Shown here one piece after another: positions 14,186 to 21,487 of a stretch of 21,487 bases of DNA; positions within the stretch are counted from its first letter, which is position 1, and every line of letters begins with the position of its first letter. The DNA is taken from positions 2,834 through 24,320 of the forward strand of contig HF986083.1 in assembly GCA_000431015.1 (NCBI GenBank), written 5' to 3'. The notes under the pieces are model-generated. The model saw only the letters and a list, made by a program, of their open reading frames with translations. It had not been told where the DNA came from and did no database searches. Both the position numbers and the translations under genes were made by a program. Origin of the DNA: Alistipes sp. CAG:514 (GTDB lineage: Bacteria > Bacteroidota > Bacteroidia > Bacteroidales > UBA932).

Positions 14186-15262
14186 ATGAAAGAAAGAAAA
14201 GGCGCGACATTAAAGTTGGAGAACGGGGCGGAGTTCCGTGGATTCTCCTTCGGCTACGACGGCCCGGCTGACGGGGAAGTCGTCTTCTCGACCGCGATGG
14301 TAGGCTATCCGGAAAGTCTTACGGACCCTTCCTATTCAGGGCAGATTCTCTGCGTAACCTATCCTTTGATAGGTAATTACGGCGTACCACAGGAAGGAGC
14401 GGATGAACTGGGAATCTCAAAGAATTTCGAATCGGAACAGATCTGGGTGAGGGGAGTCGTCATAAGCGACTATTCCTTCGACTACAGCCACTGGGATGCG
14501 GTCAAGAGCCTCGACGAGTGGCTGAAAGAGCAGAAGATTCCTGGAATATTCGGGATCGACACCCGCGCCGTCACGCAACTTCTGCGCGAGAAGGGCTCGA
14601 TGCTCGGAATGATCGTTCCGGACGGCGTGGAGAAGGATTTCCCGATCGACGACCCGAACCTCGCCAACCAGATCGCCATCGTCAGCTGCAAGGATGTGAT
14701 TGAATATGGCAGCGGCTCCAAGACAGTCGTGATGGTTGACTGTGGCGTGAAGCACAACATCCTCAGGTGCTTCATGGAAAGGGGAGTGAAAGTCATCAGG
14801 GTGCCTTGGGACTACGATTTCAACAAGCTCGACTACGACGGGCTGTTCATCTCCAACGGGCCTGGCAACCCGCAGTTCTGCAACGTCACGGTCACCAACC
14901 TTCGCAAGGCGATGGAAGGGGACAAGCCGATTTTCGGAATATGCATGGGCAACCAGCTGCTCGCCAGGGCCGGAGGTGCCAACACCTATAAATTGAAATA
15001 TGGCCACCGCAGCCACAACCAGCCTGTCCGCATGGTCGGCACCAACCGCTGCTTCATCACCTCGCAGAACCACGGATTCGCAGTTGACGACAAGACCCTC
15101 GGAGCCGACTGGGAACCTTGGTTTGTGAATATGAACGACGGCACCAACGAAGGCATCCGCCACAAGACCAAGCCTTTCTGCTCGGTGCAGTTCCATCCGG
15201 AGGCCTCCAGCGGCCCGACCGACACGAACTTCCTGTTTGACGAGTTTATCAGCAAATTGTAA
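14186..15262 (+). CDS. carA: Carbamoyl-phosphate synthase small (glutaminase) subunit
   Basis: CarA hydrolyses glutamine and passes ammonia to CarB for carbamoyl phosphate, the precursor of pyrimidines and arginine. Residues 1-150 form the small-subunit N-terminal domain (GFSFGYDGPADGEVVFSTAM, YPESLTDPSYSGQIL). The class I amidotransferase domain spans about 180-355, with nucleophile C253 in GICMGNQLLA and the H337/E339 pair in QFHPEASSGP. SNGPGNPQ (223-230) forms the oxyanion region. The usual GHQ after the nucleophile is GNQ here. The length of 358 residues is normal. carB begins 21 nt downstream, so they form an operon. The leader upstream carries a possible attenuator. Confidence 0.97.
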   Translation: MKERKGATLKLENGAEFRGFSFGYDGPADGEVVFSTAMVGYPESLTDPSYSGQILCVTYPLIGNYGVPQEGADELGISKNFESEQIWVRGVVISDYSFDYSHWDAVKSLDEWLKEQKIPGIFGIDTRAVTQLLREKGSMLGMIVPDGVEKDFPIDDPNLANQIAIVSCKDVIEYGSGSKTVVMVDCGVKHNILRCFMERGVKVIRVPWDYDFNKLDYDGLFISNGPGNPQFCNVTVTNLRKAMEGDKPIFGICMGNQLLARAGGANTYKLKYGHRSHNQPVRMVGTNRCFITSQNHGFAVDDKTLGADWEPWFVNMNDGTNEGIRHKTKPFCSVQFHPEASSGPTDTNFLFDEFISKL

Positions 15263-15283
15263 CTTTCGAATAAAGAAGAATTT

Positions 15284-18200
15284 ATGAAAAACACGAATAT
15301 AAAGAAGGTTTTGATCCTCGGATCAGGCGCACTCAAGATCGGTCAGGCGGGAGAGTTTGACTATTCCGGCTCACAGGCCCTCAAGGCCCTACGTGAGGAA
15401 GGCATCGAGACCGTCCTCATCAACCCGAACATCGCCACCGTGCAGACTTCGGAAGGCGTGGCCGACAAGATCTACTTCCTGCCGGTAACCCCGTTCTTTG
15501 TCGAGAAGGTCATCGCCAAGGAGCAGCCTCAGGGCATTCTCCTCTCGTTCGGTGGTCAGACCGCCCTTAACTGCGGCGTGGAGCTGTACGAGAACGGCAT
15601 CCTTGACAAGTACAAAGTTCAGGTGCTTGGGACTCCTGTCCAGGCGATCATGGACACGGAGGACCGTGACCTCTTCATAAAAAAACTGGACGAGATCGGT
15701 GTGAAGACCATCAAGTCACACCCTGCCTCCAACATAGAGGAGGCCCGCAAAGCCGCCCACGAGCTCGGATTCCCACTCATCGTGCGCGCCGCCTACGCCC
15801 TCGGCGGACTCGGCTCAGGCTTCTGCGACAACGATGAGCAGCTCGACGAACTCTGCGAAAAAGCCTTCTCTTTCTCCCCGCAAGTACTTGTCGAAAAGTC
15901 ACTTAAAGGCTGGAAGGAGATTGAATATGAAGTTGTCCGCGACCGTTATGACAACTGTATCACGGTCTGCAATATGGAAAACTTCGACCCGCTCGGAATC
16001 CACACCGGAGAGAGCATCGTCGTGGCTCCGTCCCAGACCCTGTCCAACAACGACTACTATTTCCTGCGCGAACTTTCCATCAAGATCGTCCGCCACATCG
16101 GAATAGTTGGCGAGTGCAACGTGCAATACGCCTACGACCCTGACGCTATGGACTACCGCGTCATCGAGGTGAACGCCCGCCTGAGCCGCTCATCGGCCCT
16201 GGCCTCCAAAGCAACTGGCTATCCACTCGCATTCGTGGCCGCGAAACTCGGCCTGGGTTACGGTCTGTTCGACCTTAAGAACTCTGTCACAAAGACAACT
16301 CCGGCATTCTTCGAGCCGGCTCTTGACTACATCGTCTGCAAGATTCCTCGTTGGGACCTTAGCAAATTCCACGGCGTTTCACGCAAAATCGGCTCCTCGA
16401 TGAAATCCGTCGGCGAGGTTATGGCCATCGGCCGCAGCTTCGAGGAGGCCATCCAGAAAGGACTCCGAATGATCGGTCAGGGAGCGCACGGATTCGTCGG
16501 CAACAAGGAGTTCCAGGTCGCCGACTTGGAGGAGGCTCTCCGGGAGCCGACCGATAAGCGTATATTCGTGATCTCCAAGGCTATGCGCGCCGGCTACACG
16601 GTAGATCAGATCCACGACCTCACCAAGATCGACAAATGGTTCCTCAATAAGCTGGAGAACATCGTGAAGACCTACGAGGACATGAACTCCTACGACACTC
16701 TTGAGGACATGCCGGTGGAACTCCTGCGCCTTGCCAAGCAGGAGGGCTTCTCCGATTTTCAGATCCAGAGAGCCATCTGGAAGGACAAAGGAACCTCGAC
16801 AGCCAACATGGATGTTGTCCGTGAACATCGAAAATCACACGGCATCGTCCCTGTCGTGAAGCAGATAGACACCCTCGCCGCCGAATTCCCGGCACAGACG
16901 AACTACCTCTACCTGACCTACAACGGCACGAAGAGTGACATTGAATATGAGCGTGACGGCAAGTCGGTGATTGTCCTCGGTTCGGGAGCCTACAGGATCG
17001 GTTCGTCCGTGGAATTCGACTGGTGTTCCGTAATCTGCCTCCAGACCATCCAGAAGCAGGGCTACAGGGGAGTGCTGATCAACTACAACCCGGAGACGGT
17101 CTCCACCGACTACGACATGTGCGACAGGCTCTATTTCGACGAGCTCACCTTCGAGAGGGTGATGGACATCATCGACCTTGAGACCCCGCACGGAGTCGTT
17201 GTCTCCGTGGGCGGCCAGATCCCTAACAATCTCGCCCTCAAGCTTCACAAGCACAACGTTCCGATTCTTGGCACCTCCGCCGAGGACATCGACAAGGCCG
17301 AGGACCGCCACAAATTCTCCAGCATCGTGGACAACCTCGGGGTTGACCAGCCGGAATGGAGCGAGCTCACGACCATCGACGAGGTGGACAATTTCATCAG
17401 GAAGGTTGGCTTCCCTGTGCTGGTTAGACCTTCGTACGTGCTTTCCGGAGCCGCTATGAATGTCTGCCACGACGAGGAGAAGCTCCGTCACTTCCTCAGT
17501 CTGGCGGCGGAAGTCTCCCAGGAGCATCCTGTCGTGATCAGCAAATTCTACACCCGCAGCAAGGAGATAGAGTTCGACGCTGTGGCCGACAATGGAGAAA
17601 TCCTTGCCTACGCCATCTCGGAGCACATTGAATATGCCGGTGTCCATTCCGGGGACGCCACGATCCAGTTCCCTCCGCAGAAGCTTTACGTGGAGACCGT
17701 CCGCAGGATCAAGAAGATCGCCCGCGCGATTGCCGGCGCGCTCAGCATCTCCGGACCGTTCAACATCCAGTTCCTAGCCAGAGAGAACGCCATCAAGGTC
17801 ATCGAGTGTAACCTTCGCGCTTCCAGAAGCTTCCCGTTCGTGTCCAAGGTTCTGAAGATCGATTTCATCGAGCTTGCCACCAAGGTCATGCTGGGACTTC
17901 ATCCAGCCGCCCCACAAAAGAGTGCCTTCGATCTTGACTATGTAGGTGTCAAGTCCTCACAGTTCTCCTTCGCGAGGCTTGAGGAGGCTGACCCGATGCT
18001 CGGCGTGGACATGTCCTCGACCGGTGAGGTAGGCTGCCTTGGCGATGACTTGAACGAGGCTCTGCTCAAGTCCGTCCTGTCTGTCGGACAGAGGATACCG
18101 GAAAAGAGGATCCTTCTTTCGACCGGTGATCCTCTCCAGAAGGCGGACATGCTGGGAGCCTGCCGTCTTTTGGTCGATAAAGGCTATGAGCTTTATGCTA

Positions 18201-18523
18201 CCGGCGGCACCTACAAGTACCTTGTGGAGAACAGTGTTCCTGCCACGAAGGTTCTCTGGCCAAGCGAATGTGACAACCCTAACTTCAAGGGAAGGTTTAA
18301 GCCGGCGCTGGAAATGATTCAGAACAAAGAGATTGACATGGTGATCAACATTCCGAAAAACTTCTCCGAGCTGGAGTTGTCGAACGGCTACCAGATCAGA
18401 AGAGCGGCAATCGACTTCAACGTCACCCTCTTCACCAACGCCCGTCTCGCCACCGCCTTCATCCGCGCCTTCTGCTCCACCAGTGTGAACGACATTCACA
18501 TCAAGTCCTGGGATCAGTATTGA
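15284..18523 (+). CDS. carB: Carbamoyl-phosphate synthase large subunit
   Basis: CarB makes carbamoyl phosphate from bicarbonate, two ATP and ammonia supplied by CarA. This 1079-residue protein has full family length. Two homologous synthetase halves are visible. The first begins VLILGSGALKIGQAGEFDYSG near residue 10, with ATP-grasp around GGLGSGFCDN and the VIEVNARLSRSSALASKATGYP signature. The second begins VIVLGSGAYRIGSSVEFDW near 563, with VIECNLRASRSFPFVSK. A methylglyoxal-synthase-like allosteric domain lies at about 930-1079 (GACRLLVDKGYELYATGGTYKYL), where UMP or ornithine would bind in relatives. It is co-transcribed with carA. All substrate-binding signatures look intact. Confidence 0.98.
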   Translation: MKNTNIKKVLILGSGALKIGQAGEFDYSGSQALKALREEGIETVLINPNIATVQTSEGVADKIYFLPVTPFFVEKVIAKEQPQGILLSFGGQTALNCGVELYENGILDKYKVQVLGTPVQAIMDTEDRDLFIKKLDEIGVKTIKSHPASNIEEARKAAHELGFPLIVRAAYALGGLGSGFCDNDEQLDELCEKAFSFSPQVLVEKSLKGWKEIEYEVVRDRYDNCITVCNMENFDPLGIHTGESIVVAPSQTLSNNDYYFLRELSIKIVRHIGIVGECNVQYAYDPDAMDYRVIEVNARLSRSSALASKATGYPLAFVAAKLGLGYGLFDLKNSVTKTTPAFFEPALDYIVCKIPRWDLSKFHGVSRKIGSSMKSVGEVMAIGRSFEEAIQKGLRMIGQGAHGFVGNKEFQVADLEEALREPTDKRIFVISKAMRAGYTVDQIHDLTKIDKWFLNKLENIVKTYEDMNSYDTLEDMPVELLRLAKQEGFSDFQIQRAIWKDKGTSTANMDVVREHRKSHGIVPVVKQIDTLAAEFPAQTNYLYLTYNGTKSDIEYERDGKSVIVLGSGAYRIGSSVEFDWCSVICLQTIQKQGYRGVLINYNPETVSTDYDMCDRLYFDELTFERVMDIIDLETPHGVVVSVGGQIPNNLALKLHKHNVPILGTSAEDIDKAEDRHKFSSIVDNLGVDQPEWSELTTIDEVDNFIRKVGFPVLVRPSYVLSGAAMNVCHDEEKLRHFLSLAAEVSQEHPVVISKFYTRSKEIEFDAVADNGEILAYAISEHIEYAGVHSGDATIQFPPQKLYVETVRRIKKIARAIAGALSISGPFNIQFLARENAIKVIECNLRASRSFPFVSKVLKIDFIELATKVMLGLHPAAPQKSAFDLDYVGVKSSQFSFARLEEADPMLGVDMSSTGEVGCLGDDLNEALLKSVLSVGQRIPEKRILLSTGDPLQKADMLGACRLLVDKGYELYATGGTYKYLVENSVPATKVLWPSECDNPNFKGRFKPALEMIQNKEIDMVINIPKNFSELELSNGYQIRRAAIDFNVTLFTNARLATAFIRAFCSTSVNDIHIKSWDQY

Positions 18524-18545
18524 TTCATGTTTGATTCATGTTTTG

Positions 18546-18649
18546 ATTCTACAGAATGGCAGTCGCCTCCGGCGATCCTCCCCGCAAATGCGGGTCCCCT
18601 CCCTCTTCGGGAGCCAAAGTCGCCGGAGGCGACTGCCATTCTGTAGGAT
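18546..18649. repeat. Large inverted repeat with 30-bp arms
   Basis: Arms 18546-18575 and 18620-18649 are reverse complements with one mismatch; the inner 27 bp (18549-18575 and 18620-18646) are perfect and contain CGCCTCCGGCGA / TCGCCGGAGGCG. The 44-nt loop folds further: CCCGC-AAAT-GCGGG (18581-18594) and CTCCC-TCTTC-GGGAG (18599-18613). The result is a three-way junction that can form as RNA or as a DNA cruciform. It starts 23 bp after the carB stop. It resembles REP/BIME-type dispersed elements. Confidence 0.85.
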
Positions 18650-18663
18650 AGGTGCATTACTTT

Positions 18664-18784
18664 TAGCGGAATGTTTGGTGCGGCAGACTATGGCCGCCCG
18701 TGGTCATATGAACGGGTGGCCCGCCGTAGGCGGGGCGGGGTGGAGCGCGCAGCGCGGAAGTCTGCCGCATCAAATATTCCGCTA
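18664..18784. repeat. Second large inverted repeat with 26-bp arms
   Basis: Arms 18664-18689 and 18759-18784 pair over 26 positions, with two C/T differences that become G-U pairs in plus-strand RNA. Inner sub-hairpins are visible: GCCGCCCGT against ACGGGTGGC, CCGCC-GTA-GGCGG and GCGC-GCA-GCGC. Differences that preserve RNA pairing hint that the structure matters as RNA. It lies 14 bp from the first element but has unrelated sequence. Confidence 0.8.
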
Positions 18785-18794
18785 TGGAAACAAT

Positions 18795-18835
18795 TCAAAA
18801 AAACAAAAGGCGACTGAAGATATTCAATCGCCTTT
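18795..18835 (-). terminator. Intrinsic terminator of rho
   Basis: AAAGGCGA (18806-18813) pairs with TCGCCTTT (18828-18835), with an inner TGAA/TTCA stem. On the minus strand it is followed by TTTTGTTTTTTT, 22 nt beyond the rho stop. On the plus strand the trailing T-run is weak, so it mainly ends rho transcription. Confidence 0.8.
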
Positions 18836-18856
18836 ATTCATATATTCCTTAATCTA

Positions 18857-19975
18857 TTAGAACGAGTCGTAGAATTTGGCGTCACGAGGGGTGACCTTGT
18901 TCATGTTCTCAAGAAGCATGTCGTTGGTCTTGTACTCGTCCATCAGCTGAAGCATGAAATTCATCGCTTCGGTAGGATTCATGTCAGCGAGCAGCTTGCG
19001 CAGGATCCAGATCCTGTTGGCCGCCTCACGGCTGTAAAGGAGATCGTCACGGCGGGTGCTGGAAAGAACCACGTTCACGGCAGGGAAGATACGCCTGTTG
19101 GCCAAGGTCCTGTCAAGCTGAAGCTCCATGTTGCCGGTACCCTTGAACTCCTCGAAGATGACATCATCCATCTTGGAGCCGGTCTCCGTCAACGCCGTGG
19201 CAAGAATCGTCAGCGAGCCGCCACCCTCGATGTTACGCGCCGCACCGAAGAAACGCTTAGGCTTCTGGAGCGCGTTAGCGTCCACACCACCGGTCAGAAC
19301 CTTGCCGGAAGCCGGCTGCACGGTGTTGTACGCACGGGCCAGACGAGTGATCGAGTCAAGAAGGATCACAACATCGTGACCGCACTCCACCAGTCTGCGA
19401 GCCTTCTCCAGAACCATATTCGCAACCTTCACGTGCCTTTCCGCCGGCTCGTCGAAAGTAGAGGCTACAACCTCGGCCTTCACGCTGCGGCTCATGTCCG
19501 TCACCTCCTCAGGACGCTCGTCAATCAGAAGCACGATCTCGTAGACCTCAGGATGATTGTCCGCGATGGCGTTGGCTATGGACTTCAGGAGCATGGTCTT
19601 ACCGGTCTTCGGCTGTGACACGATCAGACCGCGCTGACCCTTGCCGATAGGAGTGAACATGTCCACGATACGGCAGGACGGGTCACTCTGGTGACCATGA
19701 CCGAGAAGGTTGAACTTCTCCTCCGGGAACAGCGGAGTAAGGAAATCGAACGGAACCCTGTCACGGATGTAGTCCGGAGTGCGACCGTTGATGAAGTTGA
19801 TCTTCACGAGAGGGAAGTACTTGTCACCCTCCTTAGGAGGACGGATCTCACCTGTCACGGTGTCGCCTGACTTAAGGGCGTTGTTCTTTATCTGGCTCTG
19901 GCTGACATAGATGTCATCCGGAGAGTTCAGGTAGTTGTAGTCGGAAGAGCGGAGGAAACCATAGCCGTCAGGCAT
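18857..19975 (-). CDS. rho: Transcription termination factor Rho, C-terminal ORF (rest of RNA-binding domain and ATPase)
   Basis: This ORF carries the second half of the cold-shock RNA-binding fold (MPDGYGFLRSSDYNYLNSPDDIYV) and the complete RecA-type motor. Walker A is QPKTGKT (121-127), Walker B VVILLD (202-207), the Q-loop region is TGGVDANAL (228-236) and the R-loop KGTGNMEL (278-285). Rho is a hexameric RNA translocase that ends transcription and protects against R-loops. The ORF starts at ATG 19975, which overlaps the TAA ending the N-terminal ORF (TAATG) and exists only because of a 38-bp tandem duplication. Made alone, the protein would lack the first strand of the RNA-binding fold. 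It could be produced by termination-reinitiation. Alternatively the split is a sequencing or assembly error. Confidence 0.9.
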   Translation of the reverse strand: MPDGYGFLRSSDYNYLNSPDDIYVSQSQIKNNALKSGDTVTGEIRPPKEGDKYFPLVKINFINGRTPDYIRDRVPFDFLTPLFPEEKFNLLGHGHQSDPSCRIVDMFTPIGKGQRGLIVSQPKTGKTMLLKSIANAIADNHPEVYEIVLLIDERPEEVTDMSRSVKAEVVASTFDEPAERHVKVANMVLEKARRLVECGHDVVILLDSITRLARAYNTVQPASGKVLTGGVDANALQKPKRFFGAARNIEGGGSLTILATALTETGSKMDDVIFEEFKGTGNMELQLDRTLANRRIFPAVNVVLSSTRRDDLLYSREAANRIWILRKLLADMNPTEAMNFMLQLMDEYKTNDMLLENMNKVTPRDAKFYDSF

Positions 19976-20013
19976 TAGTAGGAAGAGCGGAGGAAACCAT
20001 AGCCGTCAGGCAT
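19938..20013. repeat. 38-bp tandem duplication that splits rho
   Basis: Copies 19938-19975 and 19976-20013 are adjacent, identical at 37 of 38 positions (C19942 against A19980), and encode MPDGYGFLRSS twice. Since 38 is not a multiple of three, the extra copy shifts the frame. It creates a TAA overlapping the second copy's ATG. Deleting one copy restores a continuous Rho reading VLEIMPDGYGFLRSSDYNYL. Confidence 0.9.
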
Positions 20014-20775
20014 GATCTCGAGAACACCCGTCGCCTCGACCGTACCCTCGAACTCAATCTCGGGAGTCCTTGCCCTCTGATTAGGATTCTGGAAATTCTG
20101 CGGCTTCTGCTGGGCGTTCGGATTCTGACCCTGGAACTTATTCTTCTGTTTCTTGCGGTTCACATCAGTCTGGGCCGCCGGATCATCCTTCAGATCATCG
20201 AACAACTGATGGATGAACTCCTTGCCATTCACAGGCTTGTCGGAAGCCTCGTCAGCCGCGGCCTCGGGAGAGACAACCTGTCCTTCCACGGCAGCGCCCT
20301 CAGCCGGAACCTGCTCCGCGATTTTTTCCTCAGCCTTCGCCTTGACAGCCACATTCTTCTCGGCAGCCTTGTCCTGCTCCGGGGCCTCGGCAGCGGACTT
20401 CGGCTTGCGCCCGCGCTTCTTAGGAGCCGGCTTGGCCTCCTGCTCCTGAACAGGATTCTCCTCTTTCACTACCTCCTTGCGCTCCGGCCTGACCTCTTTC
20501 TCCTTCTTGGCCGGAGCCTGTTTCTCCTCGGCCTTCTTCTCTTCCTTGACAGCCGGTTTGGCCTGTTCCGGAAGATTGCTCTTGCGAGGTCTGCCACGCT
20601 TGCCCTTAGGTTTCTCTATCGGTTCCTGCGAAGCGGCAGTAGCCTGGGCATCCAATATCGCATAAGACAGATTCTCGTCTGTCAATTTCTTAATGTTCTT
20701 GATCTGAAGCCCCTCTGCTATCGTTTCAAGTTGCTCTCTACCCATCTGAGAGAGTTCAAATAATTTGTAAGGCAT
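19975..20775 (-). CDS. rho: Transcription termination factor Rho, N-terminal ORF
   Basis: The start is ATG 20775 (MPYKLFELSQMGREQLETIA), because the promoter at 20867-20898 would begin transcription near 20860 and exclude the frame's upstream codons. Residues 1-45 form the Rho_N helical domain (LETIAEGLQIKNIKKLTDEN). About 50-215 are a low-complexity Lys/Glu/Ala/Pro-rich insertion with GRPRK and KKRGRKPK patches, typical of Bacteroidota Rho and thought to bind nucleic acid or drive condensation. About 215-266 lead into the cold-shock fold (EFEGTVEATGVLEIMPDGYGF). The frame stops at the TAA at 19977..19975, just inside that fold, because of the tandem duplication. Without the ATPase half this piece cannot terminate transcription. 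Confidence 0.88.
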   Translation of the reverse strand: MPYKLFELSQMGREQLETIAEGLQIKNIKKLTDENLSYAILDAQATAASQEPIEKPKGKRGRPRKSNLPEQAKPAVKEEKKAEEKQAPAKKEKEVRPERKEVVKEENPVQEQEAKPAPKKRGRKPKSAAEAPEQDKAAEKNVAVKAKAEEKIAEQVPAEGAAVEGQVVSPEAAADEASDKPVNGKEFIHQLFDDLKDDPAAQTDVNRKKQKNKFQGQNPNAQQKPQNFQNPNQRARTPEIEFEGTVEATGVLEIMPDGYGFLRSSY

Positions 20776-20866
20776 AAAATTAAAATGATTCCGGACATAC
20801 GTTCCGGACTGTTTTTCAGAAATGTTTGTGGATAAAGCCATTAGGCGGTACCTAATTTTCGGCACG

Positions 20867-20898
20867 CAAATATAGGGTTTTTATTGTAATAATCCAAA
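20867..20898 (-). promoter_or_regulatory. rho promoter
   Basis: On the minus strand TTTG (20898..20895), a 20-nt spacer and TATATTTG (20874..20867) form a near-perfect Bacteroidota promoter. It begins immediately after the lptD stop codon (20899). The leader to ATG 20775 is about 85 nt, long enough for the autoregulation known for rho in other bacteria. Confidence 0.75.
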
Positions 20899-21487
20899 CT
20901 ATTTGTCCCAATAACTCGTGCTTTTCTTAAACCTGAGCAGATCGGCAAGCGCCGCCGCGTTCGCCGAGATCAGGAATGAATATGACTGGTACATTCCCGA
21001 AGGCACCCAGGACACCGAGATGTTGAAACAATGCAGGTCGTATCTGAAAGAGAACTGCGTGGTAGTCATCTTCATGGCCGTAAAATCCCAACCGGACTGA
21101 GCCTGGACGGACATTTTAGGAGTCAGCTGAATGTTTCCCTGGACACCGAGCGTCTGCGTGTAGTTGTCCTTTTTCCGGAGCTGGTCATTGATGAACTCGT
21201 AGGTGCGGTTCATCGAGAAGTTATAGTTGAAGTTGACGCTCCACGGCACGTTAGGGTTGGTGTAGTACAGCCAGCCTCCGGGAATATATTCACCGGTGAT
21301 CGGGTGGTAGTATATTCTTCTGTAATAGTCCGCAGCGTTGCCGGAATCGCCGCCGCCGCTCTTCGAGCCGTCGTTGCCCTTGACGGTTCCTTTGCCAGAC
21401 AATGAATATGACAGCGAACCGCTCACGTTGGTCAGCCTGAGAGGGACGCCGGTCTCCAAGATGTTGTACCTGTTGATCCTCTTTCCC
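20899..21487 (-). CDS. LptD-like outer-membrane LPS assembly protein, C-terminal part, running off the right edge
   Basis: The frame is open from the right edge to the stop at 20899 and covers the last 195 or so residues; no true start lies in the window (the TTG at 21459 is internal). Alternating polar/hydrophobic strands are typical of an outer-membrane barrel: WSVNFNYNFSMNRTYEF, QTLGVQGNIQLTPKMSVQAQS, FSFRYDLHCFNISVSWVPSG and QSYSFLISANAAALADLLRFKK. The DLHCFNISVSWVPSG...YSF end resembles the C-terminus of Bacteroidota LptD-like proteins, in which a DLHCW-type motif precedes the final strands. LptD with LptE inserts lipopolysaccharide in the outer leaflet. Another large barrel family is possible. 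Confidence 0.72.
   Translation of the reverse strand, partial: GKRINRYNILETGVPLRLTNVSGSLSYSLSGKGTVKGNDGSKSGGGDSGNAADYYRRIYYHPITGEYIPGGWLYYTNPNVPWSVNFNYNFSMNRTYEFINDQLRKKDNYTQTLGVQGNIQLTPKMSVQAQSGWDFTAMKMTTTQFSFRYDLHCFNISVSWVPSGMYQSYSFLISANAAALADLLRFKKSTSYWDK

Noticed and set aside
14417..15196. 259-codon minus-strand frame opposite carA, and similar ones opposite carB
   Set aside because: These are antisense shadows of well-conserved carA and carB.
20209..20763. Leucine/arginine-rich plus-strand frame opposite the rho N-terminal ORF
   Set aside because: It arises from the reverse of the Lys/Glu/Ala low-complexity segment; no start context or domain.
1..21487. CRISPR array, tRNA or rRNA genes
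   Set aside because: No regularly spaced repeats, cloverleaf or rRNA signature seen on either strand.

Overview
The window looks like chromosomal DNA of a member of the Bacteroidales (Bacteroidota) that carries a decayed integrative element. The evidence is TAnnTTTG -7 promoter boxes in front of several genes, few strong Shine-Dalgarno sites, a Rho with a long lysine/alanine/proline-rich N-terminal insertion, an LptD-type C-terminal barrel, and the VirE_N/PriCT_2 plus amidase gene set of Bacteroidales mobile elements. I cannot name the genus.

Positions 1-9398 are accessory. At the left edge, on the minus strand, are a NERD-nuclease/SF1-helicase gene and an unrecognised gene 1 nt downstream of it that runs off the window; together they look like a defence-type pair. 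From about 2.7 to 5.6 kb lies the wreck of a mobile-element replication module: an HTH protein, a 51-residue ORF, a VirE_N/BT4734-like protein and a PriCT_2 primase fragment cut off at its 3' end. A fragment of a DinD-like gene lies against this in the opposite orientation. Beyond it is an N-acetylmuramoyl-L-alanine amidase pseudogene, disrupted by a frameshift, two stops and a 108-bp MITE-like insertion. From 5.7 to 9.1 kb are a coiled-coil protein of unknown role, a tyrosine integrase, and a protein with a zinc ribbon plus about five HTH-like modules. The integrase module sits just beyond the 3' end of mnmE, a known island integration site in other bacteria.

Positions 9399-21487 are core chromosome: mnmE (minus), two MATE transporters (plus), carA-carB (plus) behind a leader with a strong intrinsic terminator, rho (minus), and the 3' end of an lptD-like gene (minus). 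The gap between carB and rho is filled by two very large inverted-repeat hairpins and the rho terminator.

Two observations stand out. First, rho is split into two ORFs by a 38-bp tandem duplication that creates a TAATG stop/start overlap. Second, the hexamer GAATAT (either strand) occurs about forty times in the 12 kb of core DNA but only once in the 9.4 kb of accessory DNA. Its extended form ATTGAATAT occurs nine times, all between 11.9 and 18.9 kb. This points to an organism-specific signal and to a foreign/native boundary near the 3' end of mnmE.
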